DNA of 64,000 nt from Acidobacteriota bacterium. GTDB taxonomy: Bacteria; Acidobacteriota; Blastocatellia; Pyrinomonadales; Pyrinomonadaceae. The notes beneath the pieces were generated by a model that had not been told where the DNA came from, did not search any database, and saw only the letters and a list, made by a program, of their open reading frames with translations. Shown piece after piece: positions 1 through 7,302 of this stretch. The stretch is from assembly GCA_003222895.1 (NCBI GenBank), contig QHXI01000048.1, positions 62,001-126,000 on the forward strand. The letters are read 5' to 3'. The number at the start of each line of letters is the position of its first letter. Position 1 is the first letter of the stretch. The position numbers and the translations under genes were made by a program.

Positions 1-427
1 CGGCCTGGTATGTTCGTTTCGCCTCGCCGCGCGCAAGATCCTCGATGAATTGTGGCAGGGTTGTCTCAGCTTCGCCAAGAAAGACATGATCCGCTTCCGG
101 TAACTCTTCGATCGTAGTGGTGACGTAAGGTCCGCCCAGCACGACGCGTTTACCGCGGGCTTTGCATCGCCGCACCACGTCGCGCAACGATTCTTTCTGC
201 ACCAGCATCGCGGTCGCGAAAACCATGTCGGCCCACTCGATGTCCGTGGACTTCAGCGATTCCACATTCAAGTCGATCAGCCTTCGCTCCCAGGATTCTG
301 GCAGCAGCGCCGACACCGTCAACAATCCCAATGGAGGAAACGCGCAACGCTTGCCCTCGAACGGCAGTGCGTGCCGAAAACTCCAATATGTATCGGGAAA
401 TTCAGGGTTGATTAATAAAACTTTCAT
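1..427 (-). CDS. B12-binding radical SAM protein, N-terminal part (truncated by window start)
   Basis: Read on the minus strand from ATG at 427, an uninterrupted frame runs off the window edge (142 codons). The N-terminus reads [17 protein letters not shown], then a [14 protein letters not shown] segment, LIDLNVE, and later VVLGGPYVT and HVFLGEAE. This is the layout of the cobalamin-binding Rossmann domain at the N-terminus of B12-dependent radical SAM proteins (the family that includes hopanoid C-2 methylase-like and DUF4070 proteins). The iron-sulphur CxxxCxxC motif would lie beyond the window and cannot be seen, so the substrate is unknown. Family membership is quite sure; function is not. 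Confidence 0.85.
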   Translation of the reverse strand, partial: MKVLLINPEFPDTYWSFRHALPFEGKRCAFPPLGLLTVSALLPESWERRLIDLNVESLKSTDIEWADMVFATAMLVQKESLRDVVRRCKARGKRVVLGGPYVTTTIEELPEADHVFLGEAETTLPQFIEDLARGEAKRTYQA

Positions 428-527
428 GGATATTTTCCGTCTGTCGGTTTTCAGCAAACACGTCGGGTGGACTAATTCTCGCAGTGATCGAGGTAAGATC
501 GCAACTTACCGCCGAAGCGTTTCCAGC

Positions 528-752
528 TCACCCGCGCGGCTTAGTCGGCTTGTCGCGCCCCATCTTAAGCACGTCGCCCGGCTTACACTTCAGGGTTCGG
601 CAGATCAACTCGAGGGTATTAAACGTAATGCCCTGGGCCCTGTCTTTCTTAAGTCGCCACAACGTCGTATGGCTCATGCCGGTTTCCTTAGCGAGCCAAT
701 AAAAAGATCGCCCGCGAGCTTTTAGTAAGTGATCGATTTGAACTCTGATCAT
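528..752 (-). CDS. Small XRE (Cro/CI)-family DNA-binding regulator
   Basis: A 74-residue protein that is almost entirely one helix-turn-helix domain. It begins MIRVQIDHLLKARGRSFYWL and contains a recognition segment GMSHTTLWRLKKDR, followed by FNTLELICRTLKCKPGDVL, the typical end of YozG/Cro-type small regulators. An upstream in-frame GTG or ATG would add about 15 residues, but the ATG at 752 is preceded by an AAGGTG-like ribosome site and matches the family start. It is transcribed away from the STAS gene. A 12-bp perfect palindrome about 70 bp upstream could be its operator. Its target is unknown. Confidence 0.75.
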   Translation of the reverse strand: MIRVQIDHLLKARGRSFYWLAKETGMSHTTLWRLKKDRAQGITFNTLELICRTLKCKPGDVLKMGRDKPTKPRG

Positions 753-813
753 TGCACCTTTTCTATCGAGCGCTTGCAGCATACACGCCCGGGACACTTC
801 TGTCTAATGTTAA

Positions 814-842
814 TTGACGAAATATATTTCATGTTTGACATA
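814..842. promoter_or_regulatory. Candidate promoter and palindromic operator in the divergent gap
   Basis: The AT-rich divergent gap between the XRE gene and the STAS gene holds a TTGACG hexamer, a perfect 12-bp palindrome (GAAATATATTTC, 819-830) and a TTGACATATAGT stretch just after it. The palindrome sits where an autoregulatory repressor could bind. Seen by eye only. Confidence 0.3.
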
Positions 843-971
843 TAGTAGGTATCCCTGTAGTGTTGTTGTAGATTGGGTTAAGCTAGCTCCGTCCTCAGTT
901 CTTCTGGAATTCGCCAGATCATCTGAAGCCAACAGCTAATCATTCCAACGCGCATTTCCGATGGAATTTGC

Positions 972-1421
972 GTGCGCGATCGTGACAACTTGAACGAGCT
1001 TGGCTTCAAAGAACGACGCAGCGGAGCGGTCACCATCCTTGATACTGATGAATTGTTGAGAATCAAGCTGCGATTCGGTGGAAGCAGCGTAACGCTCACC
1101 AACGCGGCTTCATCGCTTCTAGCCGACGGTCAAAAACATATCCTTTTGAATCTGGAACAAGTGAAGTCAATCAGCGCCAGAGGGTTGGGCGAACTGGTTT
1201 CAACTCTGGTGATAGTCAGAGACAACGGCGGCGAGTTGAAGCTATTCAATTTGTCGCGGACCGTGCGGCAACTGATGGGGGCGACTAATTTATTCACGGT
1301 GTTCGGCCTTTACGATAGCGAAGCCCATGCGGTCCACAGCTTTCTCGCCAGCACGACGCCGACTCGCGAAAAAAGGTCAGCCGAATTAGCCAGGGGTAAA
1401 GTGACAAATGATCGTATGTGA
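972..1421 (+). CDS. STAS-domain protein (anti-sigma factor antagonist-like)
   Basis: A 149-residue protein. Residues about 25-125 fit a STAS fold: an early strand (SVTLTNAASSLL), a strand HILLNLEQVKSISARGLGEL, where the anti-sigma antagonist family places its phosphorylatable Ser or Thr (here Ser and Ala near SISARG), then ELKLFNLSRTVRQLM and a C-terminal helix. Such proteins bind Ser/Thr switch kinases. The start is GTG. The 3' end overlaps the next gene by 14 nt, suggesting co-expression. No cognate anti-sigma kinase lies nearby. STAS assignment is likely; a role in sigma regulation is inference. Confidence 0.75.
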   Translation: MRDRDNLNELGFKERRSGAVTILDTDELLRIKLRFGGSSVTLTNAASSLLADGQKHILLNLEQVKSISARGLGELVSTLVIVRDNGGELKLFNLSRTVRQLMGATNLFTVFGLYDSEAHAVHSFLASTTPTREKRSAELARGKVTNDRM

Positions 1422-1659
1422 ATTCTGTTTGCATTACACGCAGGGCGGCGAATGCAAACTCGGTCTGAATATTCCCAAGGGAATGTCCTGTCGAGAGTTC
1501 GCACCCGGCATCGAGAAGTTCTGTGCCGATCGAGCGGACTTCGTAAATGAAAATCAGATCGTTCAAATGGCGACCTTCTTTGGTTTCCAGAGGACGGAAC
1601 TGAAAAAGATTAAGATCATGGCGGCCAGCGAAGCGAAACTGTCGCTAGCGGCATCGTGA
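1408..1659 (+). CDS. Small cysteine-rich hypothetical protein
   Basis: An 83-residue protein starting inside the 3' end of the STAS gene. Residues 4-38 carry cysteines in the pattern CEFC, a GGEC segment, SCREF and KFC, which suggests a small metal-binding or disulphide module. The C-terminal half is helical and charged (FFGFQRTELKKIKIMAA). No family is recognised. Overlap with the STAS frame supports translational coupling. Confidence 0.55.
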   Translation: MIVCEFCLHYTQGGECKLGLNIPKGMSCREFAPGIEKFCADRADFVNENQIVQMATFFGFQRTELKKIKIMAASEAKLSLAAS

Positions 1660-1677
1660 AACTGCATTAATTGGAAG

Positions 1678-1899
1678 ATGAAAACATTTACAGATATCGA
1701 GGCAAAGCCTAAAACGAAGGGTCTGAATTGGGGCACCGCGGTTTTCTTGATCGTGGCCCACTTGGGCATTCGGGTGCTGCAACTGCTCGGTCTCGCGCGC
1801 GGAATTAAGCGTGCCCGTTTTGATTCAACCAAAGCCGCGTGGCGCCTGGTCAGTGGCAAGCGCAAACGGAAACGGCTGCTTGGCGGCGCTCAAGCCTAA
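1678..1899 (+). CDS. Short membrane-segment hypothetical, possibly a desaturase-like remnant
   Basis: A 73-residue frame with one hydrophobic segment (about residues 17-38, GLNWGTAVFLIVAHLGI) and a very basic tail. The start KPKTKGLNWGTAVFLIVAHLG is reminiscent of the N-terminus of acyl-CoA desaturases (INW.TA.FL..FH.GA). The rest does not continue into the His-box region in any frame I followed, so it is either an unrelated small membrane protein or a truncated remnant. 1900-2069 contains no supported gene. Confidence 0.35.
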   Translation: MKTFTDIEAKPKTKGLNWGTAVFLIVAHLGIRVLQLLGLARGIKRARFDSTKAAWRLVSGKRKRKRLLGGAQA

Positions 1900-2069
1900 T
1901 CGCGTTCATCAATGCCAAAGGTCATCTGGTCATGCTCGCACTGTGGAACCGTCTTGCCACTATGGCGGGTCCGATGCACTAACTGCCGCCGGCTCGCCGT
2001 TAGCTGGCTGCATTTGATTGTTGGCGCCGGCATCACGCTTTCCGCCGGGTTCGTTGTGCTAAAGCTATT

Positions 2070-2318
2070 GTGAAGATGAACGGCTTGCGAGTTTATGTAA
2101 ACAGCGCGACTGCCGAAATTCAGGACGGTCGCCCGGTGTTCTATAGCAGGCGCGAAGATGGGCCTTACTATCGTTGGCATTTTGACGCTGATGTGCGACA
2201 GTGGCACGTCGGGCGAGTTTTGACGTCCGGAGTATCGCCGAAGATGTTGGCATCAAAGCCGTGGAGAGACGTACCCGTCGGCTTGCAGAAAAGCATCGTC
2301 GAACATTATCAGGATTAA
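2070..2318 (+). CDS. Small hypothetical protein
   Basis: An 82-residue soluble protein beginning at GTG 2070 or the ATG at 2076. It is rich in aromatic residues (VFYSRREDGPYYRWHFDADVRQWHVG) and ends in a helix (KPWRDVPVGLQKSIVEHYQ). No family is recognised. It lies 24 nt before infA on the same strand, so the two may be co-transcribed. Confidence 0.5.
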   Translation: MKMNGLRVYVNSATAEIQDGRPVFYSRREDGPYYRWHFDADVRQWHVGRVLTSGVSPKMLASKPWRDVPVGLQKSIVEHYQD

Positions 2319-2342
2319 ACAGGATCAGAAGGAGAGACACTA

Positions 2343-2564
2343 TTGGCAAAAGATGATTTGGTTCCCGCCGAAGGCACGATTATCGATAAACAACCCAACG
2401 CATTTTTCAAAGTTAAGCTCGACAACAGCAGTCATGTAGTATTGGCCGCCATCTCTGGCAAGATGCGTAAGCATCGAATCCGCATTCTCGTCGGCGACCG
2501 CGTCAGCGTAGAGATGTCACCCTACGATCTGACCCGCGGTCGAATCACCTATCGCTACAAGTGA
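2343..2564 (+). CDS. infA: Translation initiation factor IF-1
   Basis: A 73-residue OB-fold (S1-type) protein with the diagnostic IF-1 layout: [19 protein letters not shown], then [18 protein letters not shown], then [24 protein letters not shown]-1 binds the 30S A site together with IF-2 and IF-3. The start is TTG at 2343, preceded by an AGGAG site about 10 nt upstream; the length matches the usual 72 residues. It stands alone here rather than in a ribosomal-protein operon, and several core positions differ from housekeeping IF-1, so it may be a second infA copy. Confidence 0.9.
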   Translation: MAKDDLVPAEGTIIDKQPNAFFKVKLDNSSHVVLAAISGKMRKHRIRILVGDRVSVEMSPYDLTRGRITYRYK

Positions 2565-2588
2565 GCCGCGCGCAACAACCTCGAACCG

Positions 2589-2795
2589 TCAGTTATTTCC
2601 GGGAAGCTGCTGGTAATGCCTGCCTTCATATTCACCTTGATGTTTGCAGTGCGGACACGTGACGAGGTACCGCGCATCCAATGAACTCTTCCCGCCGGTC
2701 AGATCGCGAAACAATCGGATCGTGAAGTTGCAGTTTTGGCAGGTAACGACAACATACCAACTCCCGACTTCGGGCGAATGGGGCATAGAGGACAA
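2589..2795 (-). CDS. Small zinc-ribbon hypothetical protein
   Basis: A 68-residue protein with two CxxC-type knuckles (TCQNC near residue 20 and TCPHC near residue 48) separated by RLFRDLTGGKSSLDARYLV. This is the spacing of a small zinc ribbon. Start at 2795 or the internal ATG at 2786. It runs convergent with infA. Function unknown. Confidence 0.55.
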   Translation of the reverse strand: MSSMPHSPEVGSWYVVVTCQNCNFTIRLFRDLTGGKSSLDARYLVTCPHCKHQGEYEGRHYQQLPGNN

Positions 2796-2948
2796 CTTTC
2801 TGTCGGGGGCGGATGAATTGGTGCAGGCGAAAGCGCGGGTGATCGGCTCAGTTTTTCACGCTTAAGATCGAACGCCCTGAGTTCTCGCCTGCAATTGAAG
2901 TATATCGATGCGGTCTGTACGCTCCCGCACGGAATTCAATCGGCGCGC

Positions 2949-3296
2949 TTATCCCCCGTCACCCGATTCGAGCAGGTCGTCCAGCGCTTGGAAATCCGAC
3001 AGCACGTTAACGCTTTTGTTTTTTAGCTTGGGGTCGTTGATATCAATGATCGCCACGATCATGTTCTTCAACGTGCCATGATGCCCCACCAGCTCCATTA
3101 GCTTATCAAAAGTTGGCAGGTCAGGATCGGTCAGGATCATTGCCGGCCGATTCTGCTCCGCCATTTCAATAGCCTGTTGCGCAGTCGCGGCACGCACCAC
3201 TCGATGGCCACGCCGGTTTAGTGCCGCGCTCATACTCACGCTGATCTCGTCCACGTCCTCAACAACTAAGATGGTTTGCTGTTGTTTATCGGCCAC
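2949..3296 (-). CDS. Single-domain response regulator with degenerate C-terminal half
   Basis: A 115-residue CheY-like receiver. The acidic pocket (VVEDVDE) and a phospho-acceptor Asp within ILTDPDLP are present. The switch Thr/Ser region reads MIVAIIDIN and the conserved Lys-Pro near the C-terminus is absent (VNVLSDFQ). It has no output domain. Phosphorylation could occur, but the canonical switch and Lys are missing, so it may act as a constitutive or protein-binding receiver. No kinase is adjacent; the two Crp-like regulators lie just upstream on the same strand. Confidence 0.75.
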   Translation of the reverse strand: MADKQQQTILVVEDVDEISVSMSAALNRRGHRVVRAATAQQAIEMAEQNRPAMILTDPDLPTFDKLMELVGHHGTLKNMIVAIIDINDPKLKNKSVNVLSDFQALDDLLESGDGG

Positions 3297-3458
3297 GTTG
3301 CTCTCAATTCTCCGCCCTGAGTTTGTCTAACCCGAGAAGCTTCGCTCATTCCTGAATTTATTTCAGTACGCTAGCGAAACCTGAGCAGTCCGCCGCACAA
3401 TCCCGGATGTGATAAGGAGCATTAAGGCCGGTGTGGAAGTAGAGGAATCTCGGGTTAT

Positions 3459-4187
3459 TTAGAATCGCGCGTTATATTCCTGCTTGACGATTTCATAACA
3501 CTCGCACGATACACTTTCGAGCCCCGGACGATCGAGGATCTGAATGTTACCGCGGTGATAGTCGATCAGACCGCTTTGTCGCAGACTATTGGCCGCGACG
3601 CTAACGCCTGCTCGGCGCACACCCAGCATGCGCGACAAGAATTCCTGCGTCAAAGTAAACTCGTCTCCCTTGAGCCGGTCGTGCGTCACCAACAACCACC
3701 GCGCCAGCCTTTGGTCCAATGTGTGCAATCGATTACAGGCCGCCGTTTGCGCCACCTGTGTGAAAAGCGAGTGCACGAAGCGCAGGATCAAGCGGTTCAA
3801 TTCACCGTTCCTGCGAAACTCGACGATCAAATCCCGGCTGGAAATTTTCGATGCGAACAGTTCACTCTGCGCCAATCCCAGGTTGGGCGTTGATCGCGCG
3901 CCCAAAAGCACCGGGACGCCAGCCACTCCTTCCGGTCCAATCACGCCGGCCTCGACGGTATTGCCGTCTTCCAGCGTGGCCAGCCATGAAACGATTCCGC
4001 GATTGACAAAGTAGACAAAATCAATCGTCTCTTCAGGGCGGTAGACGATGTCACCGATCTTAAGTTGGACTTCGCGAAGATTAGGACGGAGTCGCTCGAA
4101 TTCGTCTTGAGGCAGAGCGCTAAGTATTTGGTTCGCCGGTCTCGGCTCTGTTTTCAAAGGAGGTGGTCGCTGTAATTGCGTCAACAT
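3459..4187 (-). CDS. Crp/Fnr-family transcriptional regulator (copy 1)
   Basis: A 242-residue regulator with an N-terminal cyclic-nucleotide-binding-type beta roll (about 25-145) and a C-terminal winged helix-turn-helix (about 165-235; FTLTQEFLSRMLGVRRAGVSVAA is the HTH). The family consensus for cAMP binding (GE and RS in the phosphate-binding cassette) is not clear, so the ligand is unknown. The ATG at 4187 follows an AGGTG ribosome site. It is homologous across its whole length to the next gene upstream, 45 bp away, and is a tandem duplicate with divergent specificity residues. Confidence 0.85.
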   Translation of the reverse strand: MLTQLQRPPPLKTEPRPANQILSALPQDEFERLRPNLREVQLKIGDIVYRPEETIDFVYFVNRGIVSWLATLEDGNTVEAGVIGPEGVAGVPVLLGARSTPNLGLAQSELFASKISSRDLIVEFRRNGELNRLILRFVHSLFTQVAQTAACNRLHTLDQRLARWLLVTHDRLKGDEFTLTQEFLSRMLGVRRAGVSVAANSLRQSGLIDYHRGNIQILDRPGLESVSCECYEIVKQEYNARF

Positions 4188-4232
4188 AACTGCACCTAAC
4201 TTTCTTTGTCTGTACGCAAACGTTAATAGCCA

Positions 4233-4937
4233 TTATGAGAGACGAGAAACGCGACGCGATTTCACTTGTTCGGGCCATCCATCGTTGCGCGACTTCATCA
4301 GCCGATAACAAGGACACGCTCTCTGTTCGAGCGTTATCCGATTTATGATCTTCACACTGCCGCGGCTGTATTTGATCGAACCTGTTCGCTGCAGCACCAG
4401 CGCAGCCCGCCCGATCGCTTGATTGCGCAAGCCGAGCATCCAGGAAAGAAATTCCTGCTTCAGCGGCAACGTGTCGTCCTCAACGCGATCGCGCATCGTT
4501 AATAACCATCGCGAAAGACGCTGTTCGGCCTCATGATGACGGTTGCAACTGGTTACCCGCGATACTTGCAGGAACAGTTCGTGAGCAAAGAGAAGGACTG
4601 CATTCTGAAACGAACCGCCGCGCGCAAATTCGGCCAACGCGGCTTTGGCCGTGATTCGTTGCGCGGTTCCCTCACCCTGCACGATCACCTCGTTCGCCGA
4701 ACGCGGGACCCCAAGAAAAAGCGGCAGCCCGGCAAATCCCTCCGATCCGACTAGTCCAACTTCGATAGGCTTGTCCGAACCGGTAAGCCCGACAATCGAC
4801 AGCACTCCATTCTCTGGAAAATAGACGTAATCGATTTCAGCTTTTGAATGGTAAATCGTTTGGCCGAACTTGAGCAGGACTCGTTCTAAATGGGGATCGA
4901 GGCGTTTGTATTCGGCCGCCGAAAGGCAACTGAGCAC
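4233..4937 (-). CDS. Crp/Fnr-family transcriptional regulator (copy 2)
   Basis: A 234-residue paralogue of the following gene: beta-roll domain (about 5-125; FGQTIYHSKAEIDYVYFPENGVLSIV) and C-terminal HTH (LPLKQEFLSWMLGLRNQAIGRAA). The only ordinary start codon is GTG 4937, giving MLSCLSAAEYKRLDPHLE, which aligns with ILSALPQDEFERLRPNL of copy 1. A perfect AAGGAGG lies 44 nt further up (4984-4990) and points at an in-frame ATC codon (4977-4979), so the true N-terminus may be 14 residues longer. A basic C-terminal tail (KSRRVSRLS) is unusual. DNA target unknown. Confidence 0.82.
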   Translation of the reverse strand: MLSCLSAAEYKRLDPHLERVLLKFGQTIYHSKAEIDYVYFPENGVLSIVGLTGSDKPIEVGLVGSEGFAGLPLFLGVPRSANEVIVQGEGTAQRITAKAALAEFARGGSFQNAVLLFAHELFLQVSRVTSCNRHHEAEQRLSRWLLTMRDRVEDDTLPLKQEFLSWMLGLRNQAIGRAALVLQRTGSIKYSRGSVKIINRITLEQRACPCYRLMKSRNDGWPEQVKSRRVSRLS

Positions 4938-5319
4938 AGCGTTCCGTGATGTGCGCTTAGAGGTTGTCTGTTTGGGGATTTCGCCTCCTTGTTTCCGGTC
5001 ACGCTGACAAACGCAGCTGACGGCACAAGGAGGGGACTCTTAAGGAAAAAGAGTACGGACCCGATGTCGAGAGTTGAGTTTTAAGAGATCAAGTACTACC
5101 CGACTAGACGATACGCTCACAATGGATGTTTGTAAATGCGTTGTGTAAATGCCTTGATTGATGACTTGAGTGAGAACGACTATTTCGAACTTGAGCCTTT
5201 GATGATGGAAAGCGGAATAATTCATCCTTCCTTCACGAGTATCGACGCGCGGATGTTACTTGAGAGCTATGCTATCGAGGCGTAAGGTGCAACAGGCTGT
5301 TAGGCTTGTACCCCCGGGA
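4938..5319. other. Intergenic region between Crp-like gene and HAF-repeat gene
   Basis: No convincing gene. It holds the AAGGAGG motif of the Crp-like gene (4984-4990) and, at 5184-5305, a sequence that could be a degenerate attC-like site. Short open frames here show no family resemblance. Confidence 0.5.
5184..5305 (-). repeat. Possible degenerate attC-like recombination site D
   Basis: On the minus strand GCCTAAC (5305-5299) starts 14 nt after the HAF-gene stop, in the R'' position expected of an attC site, and is followed about 110 nt later by GTTCGAA. The far side on the plus strand (TTCGAACTTGAGCC, then TTGATGATGG) is similar to the far side of site C (CTAACGGTTGAGTTGATGCGG). The R' box is imperfect, so this is weak on its own. 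Confidence 0.25.
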
Positions 5320-6423
5320 TCAAGGTTTCACCGTCGGGTCCGGCGCGGGATTTAGCCGAAACGCGCGGTACTTACCATTATGGACGCCCCCGCCAGTGAT
5401 CTGACCTTTGTCATTGATATCGTATGCTCTGTTCAGAACCCAACCGCTACCGCGAGGAAGCAAGTTATTGAGATTAATGATGCCCCCGCCTCTTGTCCAA
5501 CGAAAGGGCTGTTCGGTGCCGTCCATTAGCTTGCTGTATCCCACGACCACACCGTTATTGTTAATGGCAGTGGCGATGCTATAGCCCCCACCTAGATGGC
5601 CCAAATCAATCATCCCCACACCTTCGGTCCAGAGGAACGCATGGGTGCCCAGGAAAGAAGTCGTGAGGTCGCGAAAAATGAATTTGGTGGTGTTATCGAA
5701 GCCAGTGCTACTCTCCCCGACGACCTGGCCGCTGTCATTGATCCCATAAGCGGAACTATACTTCCCACCAAGAGTACCAAGGTCAACCATGCCAACGCCT
5801 TGAGTATAGCGGAAAGCGTGAGTGGCGCTGTCATTGCGGATCTTGCTCTCGCCGGCTATTTGGCCATTCTCATTGATGGACCGTCCGGCGCTTTGAGTCC
5901 CGCCCAAGGTGCCAATATCGTTCAGGCCATCGGTTCGCGTCCAGAGGAAGGCATGGGTGTTTGTCGATGCGGGTGCGTCCGCCTCACCTGTGACTTGCCC
6001 TCTGTCATTGATGTCCCATGCGTAACTATACATATCGACGGTGCCGATGTCGGTTAGATCCAAGGTGGAGTTGGCTATGAAGGCGTTGGGAATAGAGTCC
6101 GTCCTGAAGACAAAGCTTCCTCCGACTACGAAGTTGTTATTATTGACTCCATTCCCCTCGGAAATATCTCCAGTGGGCAGGGCGCCAACGTCGATCATGC
6201 CCAAGCCGTCGACGTAGAGGAAGGCATGTACGCCGGAGTGCCCAGCCGTGCCCTTATATGAATTACCGGTAACGTTACCAAACTTATTTATTCCGAGACC
6301 AGTACTGAAATCTCCACCGAGGGTCCCGAGGTCATCGATAACTCCAGTAGGTTGACAACTGGAAATGTTGATCGCGCTCACGCTCAACAGGACTACAGAT
6401 ATCATTGACAGTCTCTTAATCAT
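5320..6423 (-). CDS. Secreted HAF-repeat (extracellular repeat) protein
   Basis: A 367-residue protein. The N-terminal signal peptide (MIKRLSMISVVLLSVSA) ends near a Cys (ISSC) that may be a lipobox. The rest is built of about seven repeats of roughly 45-50 residues with the pattern DLGTLGG...SxAxGIN..GQVVG.S......HAFLWT.G.GM, the HAF/extracellular repeat family thought to form a beta-propeller-like structure. The start has an AGGAGG-type site (GGAGGTAAAA ATG). It lies 32 nt after a GTTAGGC core of a putative attC site, as expected for a promoterless cassette gene. Function unknown. Confidence 0.85.
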   Translation of the reverse strand: MIKRLSMISVVLLSVSAINISSCQPTGVIDDLGTLGGDFSTGLGINKFGNVTGNSYKGTAGHSGVHAFLYVDGLGMIDVGALPTGDISEGNGVNNNNFVVGGSFVFRTDSIPNAFIANSTLDLTDIGTVDMYSYAWDINDRGQVTGEADAPASTNTHAFLWTRTDGLNDIGTLGGTQSAGRSINENGQIAGESKIRNDSATHAFRYTQGVGMVDLGTLGGKYSSAYGINDSGQVVGESSTGFDNTTKFIFRDLTTSFLGTHAFLWTEGVGMIDLGHLGGGYSIATAINNNGVVVGYSKLMDGTEQPFRWTRGGGIINLNNLLPRGSGWVLNRAYDINDKGQITGGGVHNGKYRAFRLNPAPDPTVKP

Positions 6424-6454
6424 TTTTACCTCCGAATTCTCAATTCGACATAAA

Positions 6455-6560
6455 GCCTAACGGTTGAGTTGATGCGGCGGCGCGAATTCAATTAAGCATC
6501 GCCGGACGATTCAAGATGAGAAACACGCTCCCGCCGCTCGCGTCCAACGATTTGTTCGGC
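6455..6560 (-). repeat. attC-like recombination site C
   Basis: Read on the minus strand, GCCGAAC (6560-6554) lies right after the DUF5615 stop codon and GTTAGGC (6461-6455), a perfect GTTRRRY core, lies 106 nt on. The two ends are imperfect inverted complements: GCC.AAC pairs with GTTAGGC, a TTG block pairs inside it, then GCGGCGG pairs with the CCGCCGC near 6475. Extra unpaired bases sit on one side. This is the R''-L''/L'-R' architecture of integron attC sites. Its 31-nt outer part (6534-6564) recurs exactly at 7266-7296. Confidence 0.55.
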
Positions 6561-6566
6561 GGCGCT

Positions 6567-6899
6567 CTACGACAAAGTAAGAAACGACGCATAGTCGTCA
6601 TCGGCAAACGCTTCAATCGCCGTAAAGTGTTTTCGCAGCAGTTGGGCAACGTCTGACGTGGAACAATTGCCCAATCGTACCCACACAACTTTCGGAGGAT
6701 ATCCCAACAGAAAGCTGCGTTGATGCATGTCTGAATCCTTTGAGCAAATGATTAGAGAGTTATCCTCGGCGTATTTCCAAACCACAGGGTCATCGGCCGC
6801 TTTCAGGCCAACATCGCGAACATGAACCGAATCCGGAAAGAGATCATTGAGAAGCCGCACAAGCTGCGCAGAGAGGTTCTCGTCGAATAGAAGCTTCAT
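6567..6899 (-). CDS. DUF5615 PIN-like toxin
   Basis: A 110-residue protein starting MKLLFDENLSAQLVRLL, with VRDVGLKAADDPVVWKYA and LIICSKDSDMHQRSF. Conserved Asp at position 6, Glu at 7, and the later KDSD motif form the acidic cluster of the Mut7-C/DUF5615 PIN-like nuclease family, predicted RNases of toxin-antitoxin systems. The start overlaps the stop of the DUF433 gene by 4 nt (ATGA), the normal antitoxin-toxin arrangement. Catalytic residues look intact. It sits inside a putative integron cassette, a common location for such pairs. Confidence 0.85.
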   Translation of the reverse strand: MKLLFDENLSAQLVRLLNDLFPDSVHVRDVGLKAADDPVVWKYAEDNSLIICSKDSDMHQRSFLLGYPPKVVWVRLGNCSTSDVAQLLRKHFTAIEAFADDDYASFLTLS

Positions 6900-7123
6900 G
6901 CCGCCGGTACTGTAATCAACCGACGCTCACGATCAGCGGCAAATGCGATGCATGCCTTTAGGTCGTCGCGTGTAAGGTCGGGAAAGTCTTCAAGGATTTG
7001 GTCTTCCGTCATATCGGAAGCGAGATACTCCAACACCTCATAGACGGTAATGCGCAAACCGCGAACGCAAGGTTTTCCGCCGCGTTTGTTCGGGTCGATC
7101 GTGATGTAGTCCCGATAGTCCAT
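6896..7123 (-). CDS. DUF433 antitoxin
   Basis: A 75-residue protein with the DUF433 signature: YITIDPNKRGGKPCVRGLRITVYEVL, then LASDMTEDQILEDFPDLTRDDLKACIAFAADRE. This is a helix-turn-helix-like antitoxin of the VapB-type DUF433 family, predicted to neutralise the adjacent DUF5615 protein and repress the operon. It is the first gene of the pair and overlaps its partner by 4 nt. Confidence 0.88.
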   Translation of the reverse strand: MDYRDYITIDPNKRGGKPCVRGLRITVYEVLEYLASDMTEDQILEDFPDLTRDDLKACIAFAADRERRLITVPAA

Positions 7124-7174
7124 ACCCAGAGATTATTATTGAATGATCGGCAAGGTCAAGAATTGTAAGACAAA

Positions 7175-7292
7175 GCTGAAACGCAAGGATGAAGGCGGAA
7201 GGGTAAAAGATGTATGCCCATCTAAATTCATCCCTCATCCCTCATCCTTCATCCTTGCTTTTTGCCCGCTCGCGTCCAACGATTTGTTCGGC
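7175..7292 (-). repeat. attC-like recombination site B (imperfect)
   Basis: The minus strand again has GCCGAAC (7292-7286) directly after the stop codon of the 152-residue gene, within the 31-nt block identical to site C. The other end (GTTTCAGC, 7182-7175) deviates from GTTRRRY but shares the flanking AAAGC with site C. Between them lies a hairpin made of GCAAGGATGAAGG and CCTTCATCCTTGC with a GATGAGG tandem repeat. Probably a decayed site. Confidence 0.35.
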
Positions 7293-7302
7293 GGCGTTGT
7301 AA

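Noticed and set aside
162-725. Plus-strand frame of 187 residues
   Set aside because: It covers the radical SAM N-terminus and the XRE gene on the opposite strand, both with clear family signatures. No family resemblance on the plus strand.
5040-5225. 61-residue frame before the HAF gene
   Set aside because: No ribosome site or family resemblance, and it overlaps the possible attC-like site.
5596-6057. Plus-strand frame of 153 residues inside the HAF-repeat gene
   Set aside because: It is the complement of a repeat-rich gene with a clear HAF pattern and signal peptide; the repeats keep the antisense frame open.
6488-6688. 66-residue minus-strand frame ending NKSLDASGGSVFLIL
   Set aside because: It overlaps the DUF5615 gene in another frame and then runs through the attC-like site; the peptide ending is a translation of the repeat, not a protein.
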